The notes beneath the pieces were generated by a model. The model did no database searches, was not told where the DNA came from, and worked only from the letters and a program-made list of their open reading frames with translations. Below are positions 53,928 to 62,351 of a DNA stretch of 64,000 nucleotides, piece by piece. The position numbers and the translations under genes are program-made. Location: assembly GCA_023663725.1 (NCBI GenBank), contig JAMPGX010000009.1, forward strand, positions 56,584 through 120,583. The letters run 5' to 3'. The number at the start of each line of letters is the position of its first letter. Position 1 is the stretch's first letter. The stretch is from a bacterium. Lineage in GTDB: Bacteria; Bacillota; Clostridia; Lachnospirales; Lachnospiraceae.

Positions 53928-54467
53928 TTAACCAAAATATCTCTTAAGAAGTCCTTCAAACGCCTTGCCGTGTCTCGCCTCGTCGCGGGCCATCTCATGT
54001 ACGGTATCATGGATGGCATCCAGACCCAGCTCCTTGGCTCTCTTAGCCAGATCGGTCTTACCGGCGGTGGCGCCATTCTCTGCGGCAACTCTCATCTCCA
54101 GATTCTTCTTCGTGGAGTCGGTCACTACCTCGCCCAGCAGCTCCGCGAATTTCGCGGCATGCTCCGCTTCCTCGTAGGCAGCCTTCTCCCAGTACATGCC
54201 GATCTCGGGATAACCCTCGCGGAAAGCGACTCTGGCCATAGCCAGATACATGCCAACCTCGGAGCACTCTCCGTTAAAGTTGGCGCGCAGATCCTCGATG
54301 ATATCCTCTCTGACGCCCTGCGCCACGCCTACCACATGCTCTGCAGCCCAGGATCTCTCCTCGCTCTGCGCCGTGAACTTGGAAGCGTCTACACCGCACT
54401 GAGGGCATTTCTCGGGAGGATTGTCTCCCTCGTGAACATAACCGCATACTTGACATACATACTTCAT
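53928..54467 (-). CDS. rbr: Reverse rubrerythrin (rubredoxin-ferritin-like peroxidase)
   Basis: A 179-residue iron protein that reduces hydrogen peroxide in anaerobes. The rubredoxin domain is N-terminal ([10 protein letters not shown] and CPQCG, residues 5-27), and the diiron ferritin-like domain follows with EEAEHAAKF and DEARHGKAF ligands. This order is the reverse of classical rubrerythrin. It lies 63 bases downstream of perR on the same strand, consistent with peroxide control. GGAGAGAGAAAAGT precedes the start. Confidence 0.93.
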   Translation of the reverse strand: MKYVCQVCGYVHEGDNPPEKCPQCGVDASKFTAQSEERSWAAEHVVGVAQGVREDIIEDLRANFNGECSEVGMYLAMARVAFREGYPEIGMYWEKAAYEEAEHAAKFAELLGEVVTDSTKKNLEMRVAAENGATAGKTDLAKRAKELGLDAIHDTVHEMARDEARHGKAFEGLLKRYFG

Positions 54468-54530
54468 ACTTTTCTCTCTCCTTTATAATATGATATATCA
54501 GGCATATAAAATATGCCGGAATTCCTGTAA

Positions 54531-54929
54531 TTATATGTTCTGTCCGCCACCTTGTGAACAACTGTCGCATGTCCCATAAAAATAGGTCATATGTCCTGTA
54601 ATCTGTCCGTCAAAATGTTTTCTGGCGGTATCCAGAATGTCGTCAATGCAGTCCATCTGCAAGTCCTGCACACAGCCGCACTCGTTGCAGATAAAATGAT
54701 AATGCGGAGAAATATCCGCGTCAAAGTGATCGGTTCCATCCCCCAGCCTCAACCGCTGGATATCTCCCCTGTCCGCAAGCAGGGTGAGATTACGGTATAC
54801 TGTGCCAAGGCTGATATGCGGAAGCTGCTGACGGACATTCATATATACAATATCCGCAGTGGGATGATCGCGGCGTCCAATGAGAAATTCCCTGATCAAT
54901 TCCCGCTGCCTGCTGTACTTCATAGACAT
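54531..54929 (-). CDS. perR: Fur-family peroxide-type regulator (PerR-like)
   Basis: A 132-residue repressor. The winged helix includes HISLGTVYRNLTLLADRGDI; HYHFICNECG and CDSCSQ supply metal His and the structural zinc Cys pairs. Fur family members of this small size next to rubrerythrin are usually PerR-type peroxide sensors. ATG 54929 has GGAAGGA upstream; a TTG further up is rejected. A PerR-type box covers its start site, suggesting autoregulation together with rbr. Confidence 0.86.
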   Translation of the reverse strand: MSMKYSRQRELIREFLIGRRDHPTADIVYMNVRQQLPHISLGTVYRNLTLLADRGDIQRLRLGDGTDHFDADISPHYHFICNECGCVQDLQMDCIDDILDTARKHFDGQITGHMTYFYGTCDSCSQGGGQNI

Positions 54930-54952
54930 GGCAGTTCCTTCCAAAACGATAT

Positions 54953-54967
54953 TAATAATGATTACTG
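54953..54967. promoter_or_regulatory. Fur/PerR-type box at the perR start site
   Basis: TAATAATGATTACTG matches the PerR consensus TTATAATNATTATAA at 11 of 15 positions, including ATAATNATTA. It lies just downstream of the -10 element. Confidence 0.62.
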
Positions 54968-54971
54968 ATTC

Positions 54972-54999
54972 AGTATAGCATATATAAATGCATTGTCAA
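54972..54999 (-). promoter_or_regulatory. Promoter of perR-rbr
   Basis: TTGACA, a 16-base spacer and TATACT on the minus strand. The -35 lies in one arm of a perfect 12-bp inverted repeat (54989-55000 and 55020-55031) whose other arm has TTGACA facing away. Confidence 0.72.
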
Positions 55000-55290
55000 G
55001 AGAAAAATAGGTTTTCTGACTTGACAATGCATTATAGCTGTTTACAAAATAAGGAAAAAATGCATATGCACAAACATACAAGTGTAATTATCGAAACTTC
55101 GATATATTTTTAATATGTTTTTAAAGAAAAAGGAAGATATATTTAAGTTTATTGCAGGGCAGCGTACCGATATGCTAAATTTATTTTGTGGCAGTAAGCA
55201 CATATTACTGGTTCATGGAAGCTCTAAACTATCAATCAGGGTTCACTACTGGTCATGAGATTCCATGGATGAGAAAGGAGTTATTGCAGC

Positions 55291-55795
55291 ATGAACAGAT
55301 ACAAGATTTATTTAGGTGGACTTTGCGCCGCATGCATGTTGTTTGCGGGATGCTGCCTGGGCTCTGATCGAATTCATATTGACTCAACCGTTTGCGGATC
55401 GCAGCTCTGATCGCGATAATAATATCATATATTTCTCCGCCTTGGAGTCTCTGTTTGCTTTTCAGATGAAGTAAGCTATGGTCAAGAAATATCAGCTTGA
55501 CGACTATTATGATGTGACCTATGATGAGGAAGGACAGCCTATCGAGGTCAGCAAGTACAAGGCCTACGACCAGGAGGGGCATGTGACAGCGGAGAGCCTT
55601 GCTGCCCGCGCGGAGGATGTGGAAGCCCTGCGCCGCGTGATAGATGCTGCACATTCGCCTGCCACCGGCATTGACAGGCTTCGTCAGATTGTCCTGGAGG
55701 AGATGAGCGCCCTTCTGGACAGTCAGCGGGATGTGGACAGGACAATAGAGGTTATACAGAGCAGAACTCAACTCTTTCTGGATGAGAATAATTGA
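55291..55795 (+). pseudogene. Internally deleted lipoprotein gene (paralogue of the 159-2582 gene)
   Basis: Positions 55291-55410 encode a signal peptide with lipobox (MNRYKIYLGGLCAACMLFAG, then C) behind AAAGGAG. After the stop, 55478-55795 encodes 105 residues ending VIQSRTQLFLDENN, which resembles the C-terminus IIQSRIRLYLAEHS of the large lipoprotein at the left edge. The middle 600 residues are missing. The simplest reading is one lipoprotein gene with a large internal deletion. The second part might still be translated from ATG 55478. Confidence 0.55.
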
Positions 55796-55812
55796 CAGTT
55801 TGACAGTTGAAA

Positions 55813-55841
55813 TTGACTTTATGCCATGCATCTGATAAAAT
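55813..55841 (+). promoter_or_regulatory. Promoter of mecA
   Basis: TTGACT, 17-base spacer and TAAAAT, about 30 bases before the start codon. Confidence 0.7.
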
Positions 55842-55869
55842 ATCTCATAGAAAGGTATGGCATAAGCGT

Positions 55870-56622
55870 ATGAAGATTGAGAGAGTGGATGAAAAAACGG
55901 TAAAATGCTTTATCTCCAATGAGGAACTGGAGGAGTATGATATTTCCTATAAAGACTTTATGACGCGCAGCGACAAGGCCAGAGAGATTGTGGAGGAGAT
56001 CATGGCTCAGGCGGTGGAGGAAGTGGATTACAAGCCGCCGCAGTATGCCTTTGACCTGCAGATCATGATGATGCCGGACAAGGGCATGATCCTGACCTTT
56101 ACCGAGCGGTCGCCGGAGGATGTGAAGAATGGTTTGGACCTCATGCACTATCTGAGGGAGATGCGGAGAATCCTGAAGGAGAGGCTGGGTCTGGACGCAC
56201 CGACGATCGCGAGCCTGTTGGCTCAGGCCATGGTGATGGCTGCGGCGGGAGGAGATGCAGCTGGTCAGAGCGTTATCGGCCAGGATGTCACAGAGGCTAC
56301 TCCCCCCGTACATAACGTTCAGCCAGAGGTTTCTCGGCCACGGTTTGCCATCTTCCGTTTTGACCATATGAGGCAGTTGTGCGACTATGCCAGGGCGCTT
56401 CCCAGGAACCTGCGGGTGGTCAGTCGGCTCTATCGGGACGGTCAGGCGTATTATCTGTATCTGGAACGGGGCGGCGCGTCCTATGAGCGCTACAGCAGAG
56501 CAAGCATACAGGCTTTGGAATTTGGTGAGCTGTATGCCGCTTCGGAGGATAAGCTCGTATATCTGGAGGAACACGGGGAATGCCTGATCGATGAGAAAGC
56601 AGTGGCCAAGTTACGGTTATAG
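55870..56622 (+). CDS. mecA: Adaptor protein MecA
   Basis: A 250-residue adaptor that delivers substrates such as competence or sporulation regulators to the ClpC-ClpP protease. MKIERVDEKTVKCFISNEEL is the typical N-terminal substrate-binding domain; the C-terminal domain (FRFDHMRQLCDYARAL... LYRDGQAYYLYLE) binds ClpC. The linker in between is Ala/Gly-rich. The frame stays open to 55807, but the ATG at 55870 is the family start. It follows its own promoter. The name is unrelated to the resistance gene mecA of staphylococci. Confidence 0.9.
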   Translation: MKIERVDEKTVKCFISNEELEEYDISYKDFMTRSDKAREIVEEIMAQAVEEVDYKPPQYAFDLQIMMMPDKGMILTFTERSPEDVKNGLDLMHYLREMRRILKERLGLDAPTIASLLAQAMVMAAAGGDAAGQSVIGQDVTEATPPVHNVQPEVSRPRFAIFRFDHMRQLCDYARALPRNLRVVSRLYRDGQAYYLYLERGGASYERYSRASIQALEFGELYAASEDKLVYLEEHGECLIDEKAVAKLRL

Positions 56623-56725
56623 TGAGGATAACAGGAATGTGATTCTTTTTTAGGGAACGCATTCCTGTAACTTTTTGACTGGTTTTTAGCGGGAACATCA
56701 AGGGAATGCATTGGACGGTAATAGA

Positions 56726-56751
56726 AAAAAGCCCTGAAAATTGGGCTTTTT
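56726..56751. terminator. Bidirectional terminator between mecA and tRNA-Pro
   Basis: AAAAAGCCC-N8-GGGCTTTTT forms a hairpin with T-runs on both strands, serving mecA on plus and the tRNA on minus. Confidence 0.8.
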
Positions 56752-56756
56752 GTCAA

Positions 56757-56830
<74 letters not shown>

Positions 56831-56849
56831 CTCTGTGATGAACATTAAA

Positions 56850-56878
56850 ATAATACACTATCCGTTAAGGAATGTCAA
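56850..56878 (-). promoter_or_regulatory. Promoter of tRNA-Pro
   Basis: TTGACA, 17-base spacer, TATTAT on the minus strand, 19 bases before the mature tRNA 5' end. Confidence 0.78.
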
Positions 56879-56939
56879 GTAGGAAATTGTCCGCGCCTTA
56901 GGGTATCAGGCGCTGAACGGCAGAGATGGGAGTATGAAG

Positions 56940-58142
56940 ATGAGTCAGGCAGCAGTAATCTTGAAAAAGGGAGAGGGCCGCACCCTCAAGGCCGGAGGCA
57001 TGTGGGTCTATGACAACGAGATAGACTGTATTAGAGGGAGCTTTGAGAATGGCGGTATCGTGGAAGTGGAGGATTTTGACGGATACTGTATGGGCTGCGG
57101 CTTTATCAATACGAATTCCCGAATACGGGTCAGGATGTTGTCGCGCAAGAAGGACACAGTTATAGATGAGGCATTTTTCCGCAGGCGCGTACAGGATGCA
57201 TGGACTTACCGTCGGGAGACTGTCGATACCTCCAGCTGCAGGGTGATTTTTGGAGAGGCGGATTTTCTGCCCGGCATCGTGGTGGACAAGTTCTCCGATG
57301 TGCTGGTGGTGGAGTCTCTGGCGCTGGGCATAGACAGATGGAAGCTGACGATCGTGAATTGTCTGAAGGAGATCCTGCTGGAGGACGGTATTGACATCCG
57401 CGGCGTCTATGAGCGCAGCGACGCTAAGGTGCGTCTGCAGGAGGGCATGGAGCGAAGCAAGGGATTTATCGGTGAACCCTTCGACACCAAGGTGGAGATA
57501 CAGGAGAATGGCGTGCGCTATATCGTGGATGTGGAGGATGGACAGAAGACGGGCTTTTTCCTGGATCAGAAAAATAATCGGGCGGCAATTCATCGTTTCT
57601 GCAAGGGGAAAAAGGTGTTGGATTGTTTCACGCATACGGGCTCCTTTGCGTTGAACGCCGGCATTGCCGGAGCGACGAGTGTGCTGGGCGTGGACGCCTC
57701 CCAGCTGGCAGTGGAGCAGGCCAGGGAGAATGCGGCGCTGAACGACATGCAGGAGAGGGTTCGCTTTCAGTGCGCGGACGTGTTCGAACTGCTGCCCGAG
57801 CTGGAGGCTCAGGGGGAGCAATATGACGTGGTCATTCTGGACCCGCCCGCCTTTACAAAATCCCGCAATTCCATTAAAAATGCGGTCAAGGGCTATCGGG
57901 AGATCAATCTGCGGGGGTTGAAGCTGGTGCGGGACGGCGGCTATCTGGTCACCTGCTCCTGCTCTCACTTCATGGATCCGGAGCTGTTCGCCAGAACGAT
58001 ACGGGAGGCGGCCACGGGCGCCCATAAGCGTCTGCGCCAGGTGGAATTCCGCACCCAGGCCTGCGACCACCCTATTCTGTGGGCGGCGGATCAGAGTTAT
58101 TATCTGAAGTTCTACATCTTTCAGGTGTGCGTGGAACGGTAG
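56940..58142 (+). CDS. RlmI-like 23S rRNA (cytosine-C5) methyltransferase
   Basis: A 400-residue SAM-dependent methyltransferase. An N-terminal PUA-like domain (KKGEGRTLKAGGMWVYDNEI) is followed by a middle domain and a Rossmann domain with VLDCFTHTGSFALNA (SAM loop) and ILDPPAFTKS (the DPPAF motif). The RlmI family methylates C1962 of 23S rRNA. ATG 56940 has GGGAG seven bases upstream; ATG 56934 is too close to it. The function as rRNA methylase is family inference. Confidence 0.9.
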   Translation: MSQAAVILKKGEGRTLKAGGMWVYDNEIDCIRGSFENGGIVEVEDFDGYCMGCGFINTNSRIRVRMLSRKKDTVIDEAFFRRRVQDAWTYRRETVDTSSCRVIFGEADFLPGIVVDKFSDVLVVESLALGIDRWKLTIVNCLKEILLEDGIDIRGVYERSDAKVRLQEGMERSKGFIGEPFDTKVEIQENGVRYIVDVEDGQKTGFFLDQKNNRAAIHRFCKGKKVLDCFTHTGSFALNAGIAGATSVLGVDASQLAVEQARENAALNDMQERVRFQCADVFELLPELEAQGEQYDVVILDPPAFTKSRNSIKNAVKGYREINLRGLKLVRDGGYLVTCSCSHFMDPELFARTIREAATGAHKRLRQVEFRTQACDHPILWAADQSYYLKFYIFQVCVER

Positions 58143-58209
58143 AATTTTGGATCATCTGGTTTGTCGTGATATCACGGTAACTGTAATAAGAACAGGGGGG
58201 AAATGCAAG

Positions 58210-58713
58210 ATGCTTTACCGATTAGCGAATGAGAACGACATAGATACGATTTGCTCTATGATTGAAAATGCTATCAAACAAATGGAAAATCAAAAAATAT
58301 ATCAGTGGGACAGCTTATATCCAACTAAGGAAGATTTCCTTGAGGATATTCAAAAACAACAGCTTTTTGTGGGGACAGTCAACGACGATATCGCGGTAAC
58401 ATACGCGCTGAACAAGGACAGCGAAGAGCAATATCAAAATGGCGCCTGGAAATATCCCGACAGCGAATATTGTATCATACATAGACTATGCGTTAATCCC
58501 AGATATCAAAACAGAGGCGTGGGGAGAGATACCCTGCTGCACATTGAAAAAGAATTAAGGGAAATCGGCGTTGAGACGATACGTCTTGATGTATTTAGCA
58601 ACAATCCGTTCGCCTTATCCCTATATCAAAATAATGGATATGAAAAAGTCGGCAGCGCTGACTGGCGAAAGGGAAGATTTTATTTGATGGAAAAAAGCCT
58701 GCTCCATGGATAA
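58210..58713 (+). CDS. GNAT-family N-acetyltransferase
   Basis: A 167-residue acetyltransferase. HRLCVNPRYQNRGVGRDTL is motif A with the acetyl-CoA loop, and NPFALSLYQNNGYEKVG is motif B. The GC content is lower than that of the methylase before it, consistent with acquired DNA. A GGGGGG run precedes ATG 58210. The left repeat of the recombinase cassette begins 28 bases after the stop. Confidence 0.85.
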   Translation: MLYRLANENDIDTICSMIENAIKQMENQKIYQWDSLYPTKEDFLEDIQKQQLFVGTVNDDIAVTYALNKDSEEQYQNGAWKYPDSEYCIIHRLCVNPRYQNRGVGRDTLLHIEKELREIGVETIRLDVFSNNPFALSLYQNNGYEKVGSADWRKGRFYLMEKSLLHG

Positions 58714-58741
58714 AAATCGGTCTGACGGGCAAAATAAAAAT

Positions 58742-58773
58742 ACAACATTTTATTGCAAAATGTTGTATCCTGT
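58742..58773 (-). repeat. Left inverted repeat of the recombinase cassette
   Basis: The 32-bp sequence is the reverse complement of 59463-59494 with one mismatch. It is itself a crossover-type site: 8-bp perfect arms ACAACATT/AATGTTGT (10 here) around a 9-base spacer TTGCAATAA, the form bound by tyrosine recombinases. Confidence 0.85.
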
Positions 58774-58840
58774 CTGGTTATTCTATATATCGGCACATAT
58801 TTTATTCACTTAACCCCTTTTATAAAAAATTTTAAATTTC

Positions 58841-59419
58841 TTATAAACGAATATTGGTAAAGACATCATCCTTATCGTCCTGATCAATGCAGAGATAGCG
58901 CATGGTGATCCGGTACGAGGAGTGATTATAGATATTCATCAGGACTGCGGGCGGTACTCCGCTCTTCCAGGCGTGATAGCCAAAGGTTTTGCGAAGGGAA
59001 TGACAGCTGATATGGTCAGGCAGATCGGACTTGGCCGCTGCTTCTCGAATGATACGGTAGGCCTGGTGCCGATCAATAGGCCTTTTTCCCCTTACACTCT
59101 CAAAGATATAATCAGCCGGAGCCGGACACTTTGATCTGTACCAGCAGATAAGCGCCTCTCTCAGAGCCGCATTGATAATCACCATTGTGGTCTTTCCAGT
59201 CTTTTGCTCTGTGATTTCAACATGTGACTTCAAGTGATGTCTGTCAAAATCATATACCGTATTCCAACGTAAATGCAAGATGTCGGTGATTCGAAATGCC
59301 GTGTTCAACCCCATGATGATAAGCAGCCGGTTGCGCTGGGCAAGGGGAGTGGAACAGGTATAGTAATTCTTCAGGCGGGACAATTCTTCCAGGGTTCTGA
59401 TAGGCTGCGTAGTACTCAT
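58841..59419 (-). CDS. FimB/FimE-sized tyrosine recombinase
   Basis: A 192-residue site-specific recombinase. Catalytic residues are Arg43, Lys76, His140, Arg143 (HSLRKTF), His166 (YNHSSY) and Tyr175, all present and spaced almost as in E. coli FimB. This small size, with little N-terminal arm domain, is typical of invertases such as FimB, FimE and HbiF. AGGAGGTTTTT precedes ATG 59419. The gene is enclosed by inverted repeats at 58742 and 59463, so it may flip its own segment. A phage integrase is less likely given the size and lack of neighbouring phage genes. Confidence 0.88.
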   Translation of the reverse strand: MSTTQPIRTLEELSRLKNYYTCSTPLAQRNRLLIIMGLNTAFRITDILHLRWNTVYDFDRHHLKSHVEITEQKTGKTTMVIINAALREALICWYRSKCPAPADYIFESVRGKRPIDRHQAYRIIREAAAKSDLPDHISCHSLRKTFGYHAWKSGVPPAVLMNIYNHSSYRITMRYLCIDQDDKDDVFTNIRL

Positions 59420-59462
59420 AAAAACCTCCTTTTTGGTCAAAGCCAGTTTCATTTGCAATTCT

Positions 59463-59494
59463 ACAGGATACAACATTTTGCAATACAATGTTGT
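59463..59494 (+). repeat. Right inverted repeat of the recombinase cassette
   Basis: Matches the left repeat at 31 of 32 bases in opposite orientation: arms ACAACATT/AATGTTGT with spacer TTGCAATAC. It lies 44 bases before the recombinase start and 58 bases before csrA. Confidence 0.85.
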
Positions 59495-59552
59495 GTGACA
59501 CTCAGAAGTATAGCAGGGAGTGCTGGAAATAGGAAGCAGGGAGGTTTATGTT

Positions 59553-59822
59553 ATGTTAAGAATGTCTGTGAGTACAGAGGAATACTTGATGATCGGTGAT
59601 AACGTCAAGCTGATCTTTCTGGGAGGCACCGGAAATCATCTGCGGATTATGGTGGACGCTCCCAGGGATATCAACATCGTCAGAAGCTCTGTACTGGAAA
59701 AAAATATGACGCCGCAGGAGCGGGAGAGGATGCCCAGATATTATGCGGAGCCCAAACCCGCAGGCAGGTATCTGAAGCCCCGATCACAAAGTGCAGGGTG
59801 CAAAAAGGCCGGAGCAGAGTAA
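59553..59822 (+). CDS. csrA: CsrA translational regulator with C-terminal extension
   Basis: An 89-residue RNA-binding protein. The CsrA core is clear: MIGDNVKLIFLGGTGNHLRI and VDAPRDINIVRSSVLEKN, though the first strand (MLRMSVSTEEYL) differs from the usual MLVLTRK. About 25 extra residues follow. In Gram-positive motile bacteria CsrA represses flagellin translation; a consensus site covers the flagellin ribosome site here. GGGAGG precedes ATG 59553. fliW, its usual antagonist, is not in the window. Confidence 0.88.
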   Translation: MLRMSVSTEEYLMIGDNVKLIFLGGTGNHLRIMVDAPRDINIVRSSVLEKNMTPQERERMPRYYAEPKPAGRYLKPRSQSAGCKKAGAE

Positions 59823-59845
59823 AACGGCACGGCAAAATCTGATAA
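59820..59845 (+). promoter_or_regulatory. Sigma-28-type promoter of flagellin
   Basis: TAAA, 14-base spacer and TCTGATAA (consensus GCCGATAA, 6 of 8). The -35 is the csrA stop codon itself. The leader to the flagellin ATG is about 130 bases. Confidence 0.58.
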
Positions 59846-59968
59846 TAACCGTTGGCAGGGAGATATCTGTCAGGGCCCGATGGAGGAACCCCGCGATGGT
59901 TACTATAAAACACAATTGAATAGGGAACTCGTAGACAAAGCAGCTGACGCAAACGGATTTGCGCAGTA

Positions 59969-59980
59969 ATACAAGGAGGT
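59969..59980 (+). promoter_or_regulatory. CsrA-binding site over the flagellin ribosome site
   Basis: ATACAAGGAGGT matches the CsrA consensus RUACARGGAUGU at 11 of 12 positions and contains the Shine-Dalgarno. Another GGGA lies upstream near 59859, giving the two-site layout common in flagellin leaders. Confidence 0.65.
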
Positions 59981-59985
59981 AAACT

Positions 59986-60807
59986 ATGGTAGTACAACAC
60001 AATCTCAGAGCAGTGAATTCCAACAGAATGCTTGGCCTGACAGCTTCTTCTCAGTCCAAGTCCACCGAGAAGCTTTCTTCCGGCTATAAGGTGAACCGCG
60101 CGGCGGATGATGCGGCGGGCCTGGCCATATCCGAGAAGATGAGGAGACAGATCAGAGGTCTTACTCAGGCATCCCTGAATGCCCAGGACGGCATCTCCTG
60201 CGTGCAGACGGCGGAGGGCGCTCTCAACGAAGTGCATGATATGCTGCAGAGAATGAACGAGCTGGCAGTTAAGGCGGCTAACGGCACGAACCAGTCAGAG
60301 GATCGGGATTATATCCAGAAAGAGATCACCGCTCTGACAACGGAGGTTGACAGAGTTGCCAAGACAACAACCTTCAATGAGAGAATGCTGTTAGACGGCA
60401 GCCTGAATGTCGATCTGCAGGTAGGTGCAGAAGGCGCAGAAGGCAATCAGATCAATCTGACGATTACAGCGATGGACGCGGCTGGATTGGGTATTGAGGG
60501 ATTGGATATCAGTGGTGATGACGGCGAGAACGGTAAGGGCGCTATCGATACCATCAAGACGGCTATTACTAAATTGAATGAACAGCGTGCCGATCTGGGC
60601 GCAATCCAGAACCGTCTGGAGCACACCATCAACAATCTGGACAATGTTGTGGAGAACACCACAGCGGCGGAGAGCCAGATCCGTGACACGGATATGGCCA
60701 CCGAGATGGTGAAGTATTCCAACAACAATATCCTGGCACAGGCTGGTCAGGCGATGCTGGCACAGTCCAACCAGGCGAACCAGGGTGTGCTGTCTCTGCT
60801 CCAGTAA
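59986..60807 (+). CDS. hag: Flagellin
   Basis: A 273-residue filament protein. The N-terminal D0/D1 part (MVVQHNLRAVNSNRMLGL, KLSSGYKVNRAADDAAGLAI) and C-terminal part (ATEMVKYSNNNILAQAGQAM, ending SLLQ) are complete; the variable middle is short. LQRMNELAVKAANGT overlaps the segment recognised by TLR5. Translation is probably controlled by CsrA and transcription by sigma-28. The assembly genes are not in the window. Confidence 0.95.
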   Translation: MVVQHNLRAVNSNRMLGLTASSQSKSTEKLSSGYKVNRAADDAAGLAISEKMRRQIRGLTQASLNAQDGISCVQTAEGALNEVHDMLQRMNELAVKAANGTNQSEDRDYIQKEITALTTEVDRVAKTTTFNERMLLDGSLNVDLQVGAEGAEGNQINLTITAMDAAGLGIEGLDISGDDGENGKGAIDTIKTAITKLNEQRADLGAIQNRLEHTINNLDNVVENTTAAESQIRDTDMATEMVKYSNNNILAQAGQAMLAQSNQANQGVLSLLQ

Positions 60808-60840
60808 GTATGAAAGGAGCTTCTATCTGAGGACAGTTGT

Positions 60841-61458
60841 ATGAATCAAACACAGCCGGCGCATGGAGAAATCATGCGCCGAGCCTGTAGAAGATGGGAA
60901 GGGCTCGATATTTTGAAAACCGTACAGAACACACAGGGATCAAAGAAAAATGTGTCAATTATTTTGGCAGTCATCATCCTGTTGATCGCGATTATTGTCG
61001 CCATGGGAATATTGTTGCTGCGCTCTACGGGAGAGGAAGGCAGTGATCCTGGGCGGGAGAGCGGCGGTATGGCATATGAAGCCAATGTCATTGCGGATGA
61101 TGCGGAGGGACTTCAGGATGCCGTTGACCGTCTGATTGAAAAGGCGAAGGAAGGGCAGATGTCCCTGCAGATGCAGACGGCAGCTATCAGTGAGGATGGC
61201 GTGAACTTTACCTGCTATCTGGCGAATTCCGCAAAGAATAATTATGATATGTTTATGGTTCTGTATCTGGATGACAGCAGGCAGGAGATCTATCGTACCG
61301 GTTTGATTCCCGTGGGAGGGAGGATAGAGACATTTGCGCTTGAGGAAGCTTTGCTCCCGGGAACATATGAAGCGACAGTTGTCTACAATCAGGTAGAAGA
61401 GGACAGAGAGACGATTCACGCTCAGGTGAATGTGGGCCTGACACTTATTGTCAGGTAA
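60841..61458 (+). CDS. Single-helix membrane protein downstream of flagellin
   Basis: A 205-residue protein with one hydrophobic segment (SIILAVIILLIAIIVAMGIL) near residues 39-58 and an outside domain of about 145 residues with beta-rich character (LPGTYEATVVYN). It looks like a membrane-anchored surface or pilus-accessory protein; no family is certain. GAGGA lies 7 bases before ATG 60841, but later starts are possible. No terminator separates it from flagellin. Confidence 0.65.
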   Translation: MNQTQPAHGEIMRRACRRWEGLDILKTVQNTQGSKKNVSIILAVIILLIAIIVAMGILLLRSTGEEGSDPGRESGGMAYEANVIADDAEGLQDAVDRLIEKAKEGQMSLQMQTAAISEDGVNFTCYLANSAKNNYDMFMVLYLDDSRQEIYRTGLIPVGGRIETFALEEALLPGTYEATVVYNQVEEDRETIHAQVNVGLTLIVR

Positions 61459-61502
61459 AGAGAAAACAATGAAAATAATAACTCAGAAGGGAGTATTTTT
61501 GT

Positions 61503-62228
61503 ATGAAAAAGAGATTAGCAGCATTGGCATTGGCGGCAACCATGGTAATTGGCAGTGGTTTAACCGTATGTGCATCATCGGCATCGATCAGTGACATGGC
61601 TGGCGCGGCCGCAGGACAGGAAATCACAGGCGACGCAAGCATGAACCTGCCCACTATTTCCGTGACAGTACCTACCACGGCCAACATTGTTATCAATCCG
61701 TTTCAGATGGAGTATGAGGACGGCGACGGAAACAAAAACAGCAATCAGATCATCTGTGTGCCGCAGGATATCGTGAATGATAGCAATGTGGCGATAGCGG
61801 TAAATGTGGCAGAGCTCACGGCCAAAAATGTCAGTGATGGCATTTTGATCTCAACCACGGCATTGACAGATAAGACCACCACAAAATCTGCCTTTTTATA
61901 TGTAGAGGTAAAAGAGGATGGAAAAGATTTTGCGGCTAAGTACGATGCAAAGAGCACGAATCAGGTGGTGGTTCCCTATGTCAAGGATGGCGATACCAAG
62001 ACGAAAAAGGGCGCTAAGGATGCGGTTGTAGTATTGGGTGCAAAACCAGCGGATGGAGATGGCACCAAGGCACAGTTTACAATCAACGGCGCTGTAGTTG
62101 CCAATCCTACGCAGGTGAACACAGATAAAACAGTGAGTCCGGCTCCCTGGCTGGCTTCGGATACCCTGACAGTATCTTTTAAGTTCACCTTTACCCCTCA
62201 GATCGTGACAAAGACAGCAACACCGTAA
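61503..62228 (+). CDS. Secreted structural-type protein
   Basis: A 241-residue protein with a clear signal peptide (MKKRLAALALAATMVIGSGL, cleavage near VCAS). The mature part has VTVPTTANIVINPFQMEY and a Thr/Val/Lys-rich beta domain; it has no cysteine and no LPXTG. It resembles Lachnospiraceae surface or fimbrial proteins. The next gene product has a matching segment (VPDHLDFVIDPWNL), so they are related. AGAAGGGAG precedes the start. A strong terminator follows. Confidence 0.68.
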   Translation: MKKRLAALALAATMVIGSGLTVCASSASISDMAGAAAGQEITGDASMNLPTISVTVPTTANIVINPFQMEYEDGDGNKNSNQIICVPQDIVNDSNVAIAVNVAELTAKNVSDGILISTTALTDKTTTKSAFLYVEVKEDGKDFAAKYDAKSTNQVVVPYVKDGDTKTKKGAKDAVVVLGAKPADGDGTKAQFTINGAVVANPTQVNTDKTVSPAPWLASDTLTVSFKFTFTPQIVTKTATP

Positions 62229-62251
62229 CAAAGAGAATCCATTGAAACACG

Positions 62252-62297
62252 CAGGCAGCATCAAAGAGCTCAGGAGCCCTGGATGCTGCCTGTTTTT
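62252..62297 (+). terminator. Intrinsic terminator after the secreted protein
   Basis: CAGGCAGCATC and GATGCTGCCTG form a perfect 11-bp stem followed by TTTTT. It lies before the next gene of the set and may lower its expression. Confidence 0.82.
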
Positions 62298-62351
62298 CGA
62301 CGGAAACCGCAGCTGTCATATGCTGCCAAACCGTCAAGGGAGGATGCAGGG

